Positions 25,640 to 36,868 of a stretch of DNA of 64,000 bases are shown here, piece by piece. The stretch covers positions 143,671,242 through 143,735,241 of the forward strand of contig CM043949.1 of NCBI GenBank assembly GCA_014529385.2, written 5' to 3'. Under the pieces are notes generated by a model that was not told the DNA's origin, did no database searches, and saw only the letters and a program-made list of their open reading frames with translations. The stretch is from Adiantum capillus-veneris (lineage: Eukaryota; Streptophyta; Polypodiopsida; Polypodiales; Pteridaceae). Position numbers and translations under genes: made by a program. Numbering within the stretch: the stretch's first letter is position 1; each line of letters begins with the position of its first letter.

Positions 25640-25865
25640 TAAGTGTAGTTGCATTGTATGTTAGTGTAAAACGTGCACATGGCAAGCCCCCAAGGGCTCA
25701 TGCTTTTTCCTATTCCTTATATGCCTTGGCAAGAGTTATTCATGGATTTTATTATAGGGTTTTCATCACTTCATCATAGCACGATATGATCTCTACTAAC
25801 TTTGATAGATTTAGCAAAATGAAATATTTTATTGCATGCATGAAACATCGACTGCGTCCTAACAA
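25640..25865 (+). pseudogene. Ty3/Gypsy integrase scrap
   Basis: A plus-strand reading gives MPWQELFMDFIIGFSSLHHS, then after a TGA-region break LLTLIDLAKMKYFIACMK. This fits the first-Asp segment of Ty3/Gypsy integrase cores (PWQ-x-SMDF-I-x-G-L and V-x-D-R-F-S-K-M-x-x-F). It is out of context, with no RT or LTR beside it, and not obviously part of Gypsy-1 or Gypsy-2. Confidence 0.65.
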
Positions 25866-26260
25866 GACGCCCACAGTGTGGATAGGTGTTTTTATAGGAA
25901 TCTGAAGAAGAATCCCTCAATTTCAAAGTCCAAAATTGAAAGGCTTGTATATTGTAAAAAATAGAAGGTGATATTTTGATGGTGGTCCTATAGTTGGGGA
26001 GGCAAGAATCACTACGATTAGCAAGAGTAAACTTAACCAGGAAGCATCGTTGGCCAGTAACAATTTGGTGATGCGGTAGTATAGTAGCAACCATATAGGT
26101 CCGCGATTTACTTCGGAATACCAAATCTTCTTTCACCGCGTTTGCTTTGTGAAAAAAAGAATTAATCTCTTTTCGTCCCTCCCCCCCACACCTACCCCCA
26201 TAAATTACTATACTATACTATTAAGTTTAATAAGCTAGTAAGAAGTCTACTAAGTTACCA

Positions 26261-26368
26261 CTACCCATTATTTTGGGCGATCGTCTGAATGTAAACAATG
26301 AGTATAAAAGCTATCGGAATTAGAATGAAAATTGGAGCGGCTACAAACGCAAGAATGTTTACTTCCGT
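26261..26368 (-). pseudogene. psbM: Plastid-derived psbM copy with ACG start
   Basis: Photosystem II small subunit M, a one-helix thylakoid protein. The minus strand reads, after an initial ACG codon, [20 protein letters not shown] and then [14 protein letters not shown] and TAG, 35 codons in total. Length, the EVNILAF start, the hydrophobic helix and the QN-N/D end fit PsbM across its whole length. ACG in place of ATG is what unedited plastid DNA shows when C-to-U editing makes the start, a feature common in ferns and hornworts. Sitting in a transposon-rich nuclear context, this is most likely a nuclear plastid-DNA insertion (NUPT). Its outer borders cannot be fixed; about 26,190-26,480 may be plastid-like. 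Confidence 0.78.
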
Positions 26369-26415
26369 ATTCGTAGTTCAAATCATTAATTGGGAAATAA
26401 ATTGAGCGGTCCTAT

Positions 26416-26430
26416 CGAGAGAAACTCTCG
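26416..26430. other. Perfect hairpin upstream of the psbM copy
   Basis: CGAGAG, AAA, CTCTCG forms a perfect 6-bp stem with a 3-base loop about 50 bp upstream of the psbM start. In a plastid genome such a hairpin could be a transcript-end or processing element; here it is only inherited sequence. Confidence 0.55.
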
Positions 26431-26439
26431 GATTCCGTT

Positions 26440-27433
26440 ATGATCCTTCAATTTTTAGTTAGTCGGATTGACCGAATTAAATATTTTTAGTTGATTATAA
26501 GGCGTTGAAACCAAATTTCTCATATCGATTATGTAGTATATCACACAATTAGCTAAGTATGCAATACAAATAGATACCAAGAATACCTCTCTCTAACTTT
26601 TACAAGCAGATCAGATCTGCCACTTCCACTTCTTAGGGTAAATCATGTTGGTTGCTAATTAGCAAGCTATCTTAGGGTAGGATGCATCCCTCAAGATGTA
26701 GCAAAACACAAATCAAAACTACTTGCAAGATACTTGACACTTCTCAATGAGTAGCAAAAAAATTTTGCAGATCTTTGCCTACAATATTTTCCTTTCCTTT
26801 CAAGTATTGTAGTCACTTATGTACACTGTCATATCTCCAACATGCATAGTGTTTACCATGCAAATATAGTTTAGCTTTAAGAAAATTTCAAGTTTACATT
26901 AATTCTTTCCCACACATCGAGAGAGAGGGAGGGAGTTGCGTGTTATTGTAGAGGATTTATGAATTTGATCACTAGAAAAATGTAATAAGGGATTTCAATG
27001 TGATCAATAGAAAAACATAATTATAGATTAAAGGAGATGAACATCCAAGCTAAGTGCAACTACTATTAGGTTAAATTATTGGTTTGAGGACATTCAAGCT
27101 AAGTGCCACTACTATTATAATTAAAGGCTCTTGTCTATTCGAAGTGAAGATAACATCTTGCCATTTGCATACAATCAGTTAGTGTCAAAAAAGTACTAAG
27201 AATTCAAGAGACTAGCTGATGCCGTGATAGGCCCTGAAAATGTAACCATAAGGTGCGGTTTTAGTGCAACAATCCACATGGATCAAGAGGTTTCAGCAGT
27301 ATTGAGACTCAACACAATGCTTCGCATTCTCTTGAGAAACTTGAACAAGAACATACCATTGTGTCTTTGGTACATCTGGCTCTTATAGAAAGTGCCAGAA
27401 ACTTTCATAACAAGCTTTGAGTCCATGTTGTGC
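26440..27433. other. Unrecognised spacer
   Basis: About 1 kb of AT-rich DNA with nothing I can identify. A short direct repeat with TTCAAGCTAAGTGC(A/C)ACTACTATTA occurs at about 27,043 and 27,090. No ORF or terminal repeat is credible. Confidence 0.55.
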
Positions 27434-28745
27434 TCAACAGCAAGGATCCTTTGGTGGCCAGTTAGGGACAAGCGCACCTTGAATCAAAATCATCTCTGCG
27501 TCACCTCCATATGCTTTTGGATCAATGAAGTCCGCACCGAATTCCTCAACCAGAACAAGACTTGTTTTGATGTCATTCAAGAAACTAATCTAGGTGGTTT
27601 TCTCAGCAGGTATTGAGTTAGTCTGGCGAACAAACATCAATATGTAACAACAAAACAGAAGCCCTGTTGCCATGCATGTGTATGCGCGGCGCTTGGATTT
27701 AGTAGCGAATACCTTGTCTCTTGTCACTTTATCAACAAAAGGCGCTGCCATCTTCCATAAAGCTACTAAAATTGAGGGAGCATTCACAAAATACAGCATC
27801 ATTAATCGAGCTCTGGGTAATGATTCTGAGTAAACGACCAAGGCAAACACTTCAAAACAGGGCTCATAGAGATGGCAATGATACAAGCCGGAGCCAGAAT
27901 ACCTGTACAAGCTGGAGGCCGGAGACCAAAGACTTAAAATCCCAAGCCTCTCTATCCAAGCCCCTCCAAGTCCACAATCACGATGAGCTTTTCAACACCT
28001 GCTGGAGCACTAAACATCCGAGCACAGAAACAATCAGGTCATGAAAAAGCTGCGGATGGGACACCACCTCACATTACGAGAAGGCCTTAGGCCGCTAGAT
28101 CTGTACCTGGCAACCGCTTTGTCTAAACTGTACACTGTAAATCCTGATTCGACAAGTGCAAAAGGGTGCAAGAATGTGATAGATGTGTGTGTATATGTCC
28201 ATATGAGCAGCCCTATTCAAGTACAAGTATGCATGAATCTCACTCTTGAACTCTTCGAAATCCATCTTGTTGAAGATATGATGGCAAGCAATGAGAAGAA
28301 GCAGAGGGCATCTCATCTTCTTCGAGAGGCCCAACAAATAGAGCTTCCCCTGGGCCAGCTCAGTCTCTACTTGCTCTCAGAGATGAATCCCTGAGGCACA
28401 AGGAAGCCCTCCATGTCTGGTGCTGGGACAGTATCTCGATGTTGGGCGGCACGTGCATCGGCGCAAGAACCTCAGAAGCATGGCGTCGTCAATTCCCTCC
28501 ATTTTGAGCGATTTGATGCCTGCGCAAGATGTTGGGTAGGAGCAGAAGGGGGGGAGGAAGGTGGGGCGAGGGTTTAGTACTAACCTGCATGGAGACGCCT
28601 TGCGCGAGGAGAGAGGTTCGCATTTCGGCAACTTCATCTCCACGCCATCGTCTTCTGGGTGCCAGACCTCCATGCAGTGTTCGGAAAAAATGTGTCTCAG
28701 CTGAATATCGTGCCGTTTTCAATTTCCAAAATGCCGGTTGAGGGC
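27434..28745 (-). pseudogene. SEC14-like / CRAL-TRIO lipid-transfer gene, splice sites kept but frame broken
   Basis: Minus-strand gene relic related to plant SEC14-like phosphoinositide/lipid-transfer proteins. Motifs in order: EVAEMRTSLLAQG, DDAMLLRFLRR, HQTWRAS, FLVPQGFISES, ETELAQGKLYLLGLSKK, DFEEFK, VYSLDKAVA, APAGVEKLIVIVDLEG, DFKSLVSGLQL, MMLYFVNAPSILVALWK, PFVDKVTRDK, ISFLNDIKTS, FGADFIDPKAYGGDAE and a Cys-Cys C-terminus with TGA at 27,434-27,436. Five GT-AG introns fit: 28,520-28,584, 28,144-28,243, 28,010-28,106, 27,826-27,902 and 27,590-27,712. Most joins keep frame, but the first does not, and at least four further 1-2 bp frame breaks lie inside exons. It is therefore a young unprocessed pseudogene or a real gene in poorly polished sequence. 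The start is uncertain. Confidence 0.72.
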
Positions 28746-28979
28746 AAGGGGAAAAGGAGAATGTAAAAACCTGCCTAATCTTCTAAAATTTCCTCTTGGC
28801 AAATTCAAGGAAAGGAATTTTGTATGTTTGAAAAAATGATTTTTCCCGAACACTGCCTCCATGCTTCCCGTCCTCTACTGCTTTCTGCTAGACACCAAGA
28901 AGTTATGATAGCTCCCCATCACCATCTGGTTGTAGAGGTGAGCTACTATTTGAGCTACCCGGAAAACATCATTTTCCTA
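28746..28979. other. Spacer between the SEC14-like relic and the MITE
   Basis: About 230 bp. The only reading, starting at 28,824, runs into the MITE and is not a credible gene. On the minus strand this could be the 5' flank of the SEC14-like gene; I see no clear TATA box. Confidence 0.4.
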
Positions 28980-29422
28980 AGGGAAAATTACCAAAATACC
29001 CCTCTAATTTGCAAAAAGTCCCAAAACACCCCCAATATTTTGTCACAAATTCCCAAAATGCCCTTCAATTTTTCCAAAATTCCCAAAGTACCCCTGGTCG
29101 TGAGATTAAATTTCTTGAAAGACGAAAAAATTTGTAGCTTTTCATAAGAAGACTAATTGTCTATCAATACAAGATGCTAAAACTAGAATTTGGGTATGTT
29201 ACGTAGGCTTTGGAGATTAATTGCCCTTTTTGCAAGGTAATTTGTGACAAATTAAATGCTAAGCACTCAAAAACGGATCTAAATTGTCAAAAAGGAATAA
29301 AGATTACAAAATCTTGAACAGTCCAACCAATATATATGCAAGGGTATTTTGGTAATTTTTGAAATTTGAGGAGTATTTTGGGAATTTCCACAAATTAGAG
29401 GGGTATTTTGGTCATTTTCCCT
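28980..29422. mobile_element. 443-bp MITE with long inverted repeats, Mutator-like
   Basis: The left end AGGGAAAATTACCAAAATAC and the reverse complement of the right end AGGGAAAATGACCAAAATAC continue as inverted repeats for about 85 bp with mismatches. Direct flanks are TTTCCTA on both sides (28,973-28,979 and 29,423-29,429), a 7-bp duplication that may be longer with mismatches. Each arm contains repeats of the form CCCAAAATACCCC. There is no coding capacity. Long arms and a duplication of this size fit a Mutator-type MITE better than Stowaway or Tourist, but a hAT origin (8 bp) is not excluded. Confidence 0.8.
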
Positions 29423-29482
29423 TTTCCTAACTATATGCAATTCCTCTTGATGTTTTTTGGCTTGCCTCAAAGGGGTGAGGCC

Positions 29483-30440
29483 TTAGGCCGTTTACACACT
29501 GCCCATGGCAGCCCATAACCTGCCCAAGCCTGGGTCTTTAAAAATAAAACATGGGCAGCCTTTGTCCAACAACCCCGTTACACACAAGGAGCCCAATTCA
29601 AAAAATCAACTCTCTCAAAAATCTGAAAAATGGGCAAGTGTGAGCTAGTCATGTGAGGCAAAGAAAGAGTGCATAAAATTCTGGCTGCACCTGTCTTTCA
29701 AGACTCCATACATTGTCGTCACATGCTCTACCTCATCGAGCAATCCAACTCATCTTAAGAAGTCACTGTCTGAGTTCATTATGTAAGACAAAAGGCAACA
29801 TTGATAGTCAAAATTGAGGATACAAGAACACAGCAGTATTTTTGGACATCAAATCCCCATAGTATTGAGCCTAGACACAACACTCACAAAAACCATGGAA
29901 CTCAAACTCTTAAAATGCTGATCAAACAACTACCAAACTCCACTTTAGACAAAACAACATTTGAAGATTAAAGAAATTGAACAAAGTACATTCCATTACA
30001 AAAAATCTCCCTAGTTGTCACTGTCAAAACTCTCATCGGCAAAGTCATCGTCTCCAAACATGAGCATCACACTTCTCCTTGCTCGCTCATTGAACATTAC
30101 TTTTGAATGATTGTCACGCCTCTATGCTCCAGTTACATTTGTAGCATCAAAAGGAACATTGCCCACATTTTGTGCCCTCTCGACTACTTGTGAGGGATCC
30201 GACTCAATCAAGCTTGTGACTTCTACAAGATCAGCAGTCAACCCACTACAAACTATTGGATCACGGTTGGAGACTACCTCCTCGGCTTGTGCACGCCGCA
30301 GCTCACCTTGTGCTTCTCGTACCCACACATCATTAAATGCATCCCCATGGACAATGCACATATTGTGCGATACCAAACATGTGCAAATCATCTTTGGGAC
30401 ATTGTGAAGAAGCATGTCACAACGCTATAATAGAACTCTA
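29483..30440 (-). mobile_element. PIF/Harbinger element end and transposase C-terminus (copy B side)
   Basis: TTA at 29,483-29,485 followed by GGCCGTTTACACACTGCCCA at 29,486 resembles a Harbinger TTA target site plus terminal inverted repeat. The transposase C-terminus is on the minus strand from about 30,440 to 30,014. It has VPKMICTCLVSHNMCIVHGD, a charged middle, one TAG near 30,119, then FNERARRSVMLMFGDDDFAD and an acidic end at TAG. I found no matching right terminal repeat before 31,460, so the element is one-ended or decayed on the right. This copy shows the end that is hidden by the gap in copy A. Confidence 0.6.
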
Positions 30441-31459
30441 AGACGAGCCACATCGAGCCACAATGCCTATCCTACTTGTGGGCCATCATTGGTGACCGAG
30501 TGGCCAGATGCCTTGCACATGGTAATCTATCCAAACAACCATAATTTCTTGTCCCAAAATCATATCAAATAAAAGGCTCCAAAAAATGGGAAGACACCTC
30601 TAAAGTGCACAATGGTAGATTGGGCAAGCATTTGCGAAGAACACTACAACAATGACCCCTGTCTACTCCACCAAAAGGTATGTCAAGGTACGCTGTATTT
30701 CTAAGGCTTCCATATTGGAAGGACTTATGAATACAACACCTCTTAGATCCCATGCACATATTCAAGAATGTAGCTCACACCCTATGGGACCACATTATAG
30801 GAAAAGGGGGCTCTTTGGAGGCAAGGGAGGCTTGAAACATCTCCAGCTAGCCTCTGTCACTCCATGTCGAGCCCCCAATGGGAATATTGTGCTTCCTAAA
30901 GCCCCATGGATTCTAACCAAAGATGAGCTAGATTGAGGGAACAGTTCCATTGTATCTATTTGCACACCAACCGGATACATGAAGTCACTAAAGGGAGCTT
31001 TCACAAAAGCAAAAAAAGGTGCAAGCATTCAATTGTATGGGTTGAAGTCCCATGATTGGCACAAGATGTTACAAGTCATTTTTTCAATCATTCGTTATCC
31101 TCTCCCTCGTTTTGTGTAGATGTTGATTTTTTTGTATGACTAAAATCATATTTTGTTTTAATCTTTTGACATTGTAGTTCATTTCGTTGGTGAGTACGTA
31201 CATATGCCAAGACAACTAAATGAGGAAATCTATTTTCAAGCTTGGGGAGATAGTAAGGTACATCATATCTCTATTCAGCTAAATTTTTCTATATACACTA
31301 TATCCTCAACATGCACTTAGTCTACTATTGTGTTATCTATAGAGTTGTAAGCTCCAAAGAAATTGAAATAGATTCCATTCCTACTGCTTAAATGCTAGAG
31401 AAACAAGAGAAAGTACAAATAGTGAGACTACAGGTCGAGCCAGAGGCATGCATGGCCAA

Positions 31460-31787
31460 TGTTAACATTAGATATATTTTCAGCCAAGTGTTGGTAGAAC
31501 TTTAGCTTTTAACTTTTAGTCTTTTGTAAGTTAATTGACTTGTACCTCTTCATTTCTGGAAGTAAGTTACCTCGCACCCCTTGTAATGAGATGTAAGAGA
31601 GAAAATGGAATGAATGAAGGGTTCTGGCTATGGAGTATCTCAGTTTCTCTCTATTCTCTATATTCAGTCTTTATTCTGTTCCCTGAATCTGTACTGCAAC
31701 CCGAATAGGAAATGAAACTGTGTTAATTCTGTGATGAATTACTGTAATCTCTTGATACATGATTCAGTTGTAAATGCCTCAATAACA
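31460..31787 (+). repeat. Gypsy-1B 5' LTR
   Basis: TGTTAAC to AATAACA, essentially identical to 1,818-2,145. It has the same short deletion near its end relative to the 3' LTR. Confidence 0.75.
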
Positions 31788-32134
31788 CTTGGCAATGTTC
31801 TTGATTGTGGAGCAAACTTTGATCAAGTCAAAATGGGCAATGGGATGATTTAGTAAGGGCATATGGCGGTTGCAACTAGAGATTTCCTGACAGCTTTCTC
31901 CAATTCGCAATCAGAGGAAGAGGAGCAGGAAGAATACAATCGTATTTTGCTTTAGGACCATTTTTTGACACTACCCAATGATATAAAACTTCAAATCGCT
32001 TCTAGGGTGTTTCAGTATTATAGGGCGTTGTTACTCCCATTTGGATTATCTAATGGTCCAATTAGTCTAACTAATTGTTCCAATAGTATGCAACTCAAAA
32101 TTTTCATGAAAATTACAAGCAAAAGAAGATATGT

Positions 32135-33361
32135 ATGAGTGATTCAAAGGATCCACCACCAAAAATCTCCTATGGCACTAGGTTTCAAAGAAGAAGATGG
32201 GATTCATGGTTGGAATTTCAACTTCAAAGAATAGGTAGTCATATATGGGAAGAGATTCCTGAAGTAGAAGCAGTTACAAGTTTGCCACCAATTTCTGAAG
32301 GGACACGATCTAGAGGGACTAGCAACACAAGTGGAGATCAACAACAAGAAGCAGGGTAAACTTCTTCACCTAGGCCAACAGAGAAGGGAAGAAACCCAAC
32401 TCCTGAAAGGGTCATCCATCAGTTAGTTGGCATTCAGGCACTACATCAATTTTTGAGGGCAAAGAGGCAACTGCAGTTTCATACAGTACCACCACCTTTA
32501 CCATTGTTGAACTTCAATCCTTTGGGAGGTCAACAAATTCAACAAGTACCCATTATGGCACAACCGCCACTCAACCCTAAAGTCAGGGCAACATAATTTA
32601 GTGGGAAAGAATCCCAGGATGCTGACAGTCATGTGGGACAGTTTGAGACAAGATGGTCTACTAGTGGGTATGATGTACTTTATAATGATACTATCAAGAA
32701 GGAGTATTTTGCAGTAACATTGAAGGGAAAATCCATGTCCTGGTTCATGCAATATGGTACTGTTGCATTCCCTGATTATGATAATTTGAAAATCAAATTT
32801 TTGGCCAGGTTCAGGGTAGAGAAAACCCCTGAAGATGTTCTGAAGAAAATCAAAAAAATAAAGCGAAAGGATTTGTTGGTAGAAGACTATGCCCATCAAT
32901 TTAGAAACTTGATGAACAGGTTGCAAGCCAATCAACGACCTTCTTGGGAGCAATTGGGTGACTACTTCTGTAGAGGTTTGAGGAAGCATTTGAAGAGTGC
33001 AATTGCAAGTCATGCTCCTCTTACCCAACCTCAAGATTTTGGAAACATAGTAGATGTAGCCATGAGAGTTGAGAGAACATATGGCACCAGTGAACAAAAG
33101 AAAAGTAAGAAGAAGAAGTCCAAGCAGGACTCAGAGGAAGAGGAAGAGGATTCAGATTCAGATTCAGAGGATGATGATGATGAGGAAACAGATTTTGATT
33201 CTAATCAAGAGACAGATTTTGAGGATGAGGAAGAGGACACATGGAGTGCCAAGAAGAAGAAATCCAAAAAGAAAGGATCAAAGTCAAAGAAACAAAATAG
33301 CAAAGGCAAAGCCAAGAATGATAAGTTTGAAGCTAAGGAGCCAAATAATATCAATAAATAG
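32135..33361 (+). pseudogene. gag: Gypsy-1B gag
   Basis: Same structure as the copy at 2,492: gag domain, acidic Glu/Asp/Ser run and Lys-rich blocks, with the same two in-frame TAA stops before the domain. One codon in the N-terminal part differs (EGTRS against EGTGS). The intact C-terminal stretch of 242 codons from 32,633 is identical in both copies. Confidence 0.85.
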
Positions 33362-33425
33362 ATTTTGGACAAACTGAAGGAGATGCAGCCACAATCATTT
33401 TTCTAGTCCTGCCAAATCACCATAT

Positions 33426-33871
33426 TGTCAGGTATGTCAAAGGCCTGGACATGATTATGATAATTGCTACTATAACCCTAACTTTAGAGGAAGAACACCA
33501 GCACATATTTTGGTCAAAATGGAATCAATTGCAAATTGGTGGCACCACAACCCTTTAGGGGTAGATTTCAGATTTCCAATCAACCACGGTAATTTCAACA
33601 AGGGAGTTGAAAAAATGTGACAAGATTTCAGCAATCAAACAATACAATGCAGCCATGTACTTATTGTGGTACAATCGGGCACAAGCAAGGACCTTCTTGT
33701 GAGCTTTGGTGTAAGCATAGAAATGAGAGAGGGATTCGAATTGTGAACTTCAACTCTCCAAATACAGGAACTGGTTCTTCTAATGATGGAAGAATGAAAC
33801 AACCAACTCAGGTTAATGCAGTCTTTTTGGAAGAAATTGATATTTCAATAGAAAAGAAGGGCAGTCAATAA
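33426..33871 (+). pseudogene. Gypsy-1B nucleocapsid knuckles
   Basis: CQVCQRPGHDYDNC at about 33,426-33,467 and CTYCGTIGHKQGPSC at about 33,656-33,700. After the second knuckle this copy stays open for 84 codons (33,617-33,871), because copy A has TGA where this copy has CGA in the GIRIVNFNS segment. Confidence 0.72.
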
Positions 33872-34284
33872 GCAGAAACTGCCTGCAAATTACAGTTTAT
33901 TGAGGAACCAGGGGAAAAAATCACAAACTCATACACCCATTCTTTACATTCTTCTCAGTGTGATTATTCTCAATGTATTGAAATTGAAGAAGTGCTGGAG
34001 AAACCATTGGCAGCACAGAGTTTGGTTATTACTAGGTCCAAAGGGAAGTTGCCCCCACAGGAAAAGGAACATGGAAAAGATCCTCAGGATCCTATTGATT
34101 GGAAAGCTCAGGATAAAATCCGAAGAGGAGTTCTAAAGGAAATCCAATCCAATCAAAAAAACTGAAGATTCATCACATTTTTGGCCAACTAGTTTAGTGC
34201 AAAAAATATGGAAGAATTTGGACAGTAAACGATCCAATTCTGAAGAGTTACAGTATCACGTGAAATTAGATAATTCAATACAGT

Positions 34285-34920
34285 CTCTTGCTAAGCGTCT
34301 CTCAGATGATTCTTTTTGAAGCATTTATGGATGCCCATATTTCAATGAAGGTGGGACAACTGTTGAAATTAGTTCCTGACTTTAGTCAGGGATTCCTCAG
34401 GAAACTGACAAATCAGGTTAGAGAAAAGGATTTGCAACCGAAGGAGGAAATGAGCAACATTCATCTGGCACATATCCATTCTGGAGAGGTAGCACCAGTA
34501 GATGTGGACTACAAGGTTCCAGTAATCAATATTTCCACTGGGAAAGCATATTTGTAAGATGTGTTAGTGGATGGAGGATCAAGGGTAAATATCCTTCCTG
34601 AATCAGTTTGTAAGAAACTGAATTTAACCAAATGGGAACCTGCACCTTTTCAAGTGAAGATGGCAGACCAAACAAGAGTACATTCTTTGGAAATTTGAGG
34701 AATCGGACTATCAGTGTTGCATGATTAATCTTTGTTGTTAATTTTGTGATTCTAAGATTGGAGGAAACAGCATGCTTCTATCCAATGATCCTGGGAAGAC
34801 CATGGTTAAGAGCAGCCAAAGTTAAACAACTTTGGGGTGCAGACACCATTTTTATTAAACAAGGCAAGAAGAAGGTCATTCCTAGGAAAACTATCCCACC
34901 TGGTTTTTGACCCATGTATG
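34285..34920 (+). pseudogene. Gypsy-1B aspartic protease
   Basis: VLVDGGSRVNIL and MILGRPWLRA are present. The codon after NLTKW is GAA here but TAA in copy A, so this copy has one stop fewer. The stops before the active site and after LEI are shared. Confidence 0.75.
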
Positions 34921-35350
34921 CAGAAGGCATCAACATGGGAGAAGTTATTGAACAAGATGAGGAAGAAGAATTCGTTCAAAAGAATGAGAGAGTCGTTCCT
35001 ATTTTTTAAGTAGATGTGCAAAAGATTGCAGATGCAGTTCAGAAACAGGTAGAGTCACCTGACATAAGACTGAGAGATAACAGAAATGTTTCAGGTAGTA
35101 CAGTTATTACTAAAAAGTTGCAAGAGGAGCAGGAAAAAATAGAAACAATAAAGCATGCAAAGAGAATGTTTGAGGAGCAAATGTCAAAGAGTTCAAGAGT
35201 CAGAGAAGATTATTTAGAAGATATAATTTGGGAGAGGAAAAAGAGCCCAAATTTGTCAGGGTGTCCACTGAATTGGACCTGAATTTTAAGAGGTCATTGA
35301 AAACCTTATTGCAGAAGTTTAAAGATGTTTTTGCCTAATCTTATAATGTT

Positions 35351-36150
35351 ATGAAGGGAGAAGATCCAGCAATATATCAGCATAAAATCAATTTAAAAAT
35401 TGATGCAGTACCGGTGAAGCAGCAAAGGTATAGGATGAATCCTAACTATGCCAAACAGGTGAAGGAGGAAATAGATAAACTGATGGAAGTAGGTTTCATC
35501 TATCCAGTGGATAAAGTAAATTGGTTGTCACCCATTGTGATGGTTCCAAAGAAAAATGGCAAAATCAGAGTCCATGTGGATTACAGAGAATTGAATGCTA
35601 CTACAATTACTGATCCATTTCCATTGCCTTAGTGTGATACAATGCTAGATGCAGTTACAGGAAAGGAAATGTATAGCTTTCTAGATGGTTTCAGTGGCTA
35701 TAATAAGGTTAGTATGGCTTTGGAGGACAAGGACAAAATTGCTTTTATTATAGAATGGGGTGTATATGCTTCCACGGTAATGAACTTTCGACGGAAGAAT
35801 GCACCACCAACTTTTCAGAAATGGATCATGGAAGTTTTTCATTCTTACCTGACAACATTCATGAAAGTGTTTTTGCATGACTTTAGTGTCTCAGGAAATA
35901 AAAATGAATATTTGTTTCATTTGAGGTTATGTTTTCAGAAATGCAGGAAGGCCAGGATGTCACTCAACCCTGCAAAGTGTGCATTTGCAATGAAAAGGGG
36001 AATTTTCTTGGGTCACATAATCAGTCAGGCATTGCAATTGACCCCAAGAAGGTGGAAACTATTTTGAAAGAACATGCTCCTAAAAATGTCAAGCAGCTGA
36101 TGAGATTTGTTGGGCAGGTTAAATGGCATACAAGGTTTTTGAGATACTAG
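35351..36150 (+). pseudogene. Gypsy-1B reverse transcriptase with 4-bp deletion
   Basis: Same motifs as copy A, including the His-Asp replacement VFLHDFSV. At about 36,028 the sequence GTCAGGCATTG replaces GTCAAGAAGGCATTG, a 4-bp loss that shifts the frame before the thumb segment. The two copies therefore have different terminal lesions on the same shared ancestral lesions. Confidence 0.87.
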
Positions 36151-36270
36151 CTCATGGATGCTTACCCCTGACTTATTTAACCAAAAAGAATGTGGATTTT
36201 TGTTTGGAAGGAGGAGCAAGAAAGGGCTTTTACTTTATTGAAGAAGATGCTAGTAATTGCACCTATCTTA

Positions 36271-36631
36271 ATTTCTTCCAATTGGAAACAACCATTCCAC
36301 CTATTTGTAGATGCTTCTCATTCATCCATTGGTGTAGTTTTGATGCACGAAGCTGAAAAATAATGGTTTAAACCAATCTACTATGCAGGCAGGGTGTTGT
36401 CCTCTGCAAAAAAAAATTATTCAGTCACTGAAAGGGAATGTCATGGGATGATTTTTGGACTTCAGAGTTTCAGGAATTATCTGTTAGCCAATCAGGTAAC
36501 CATTCATGTAGATCATCAAGCCTTGGTGTATTTGGTGAACAAGCCACATTTGTCAGGAAGACTGGCTAGATGGGTTCTATTCAGTAATTCACAAACCAGG
36601 TCAGAAGCAGGTTATTGCAGATTATTTGACT
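36271..36631 (+). pseudogene. Gypsy-1B RNase H
   Basis: FHLFVDASH, YSVTERECHGMIFGL and VDHQALVYLVNKP are all present, as in copy A, with the same early stop after AEK. The A-rich stretch before YSVTERE reads AKKNYSV rather than AKKKYSV. Confidence 0.8.
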
Positions 36632-36868
36632 AGATTGGCTACAGGTGAAGCTCCCACTAAGGCAATTGATGAATTACGTTATGCAAATCTGTTCCCAGTT
36701 TAGATGATTCAAGACAAGGATTCATGGTATGCAGACATGTTGTACTTTCTTCTTGAAGGTGTTTTACCAAGACAAATGGTAGTTACACAAAGAAAGAAAC
36801 TTGCATGGAAAAGCACGTCTTTTACAGTAATAATGGAAAAAGGGAATTGATCAGATTCTTAGGAGATG

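Noticed and set aside
25774-26136. 120-codon minus-strand ORF next to the psbM copy
   Set aside because: Partly antisense to a recognisable Gypsy integrase scrap, and the remainder has no recognised domain.
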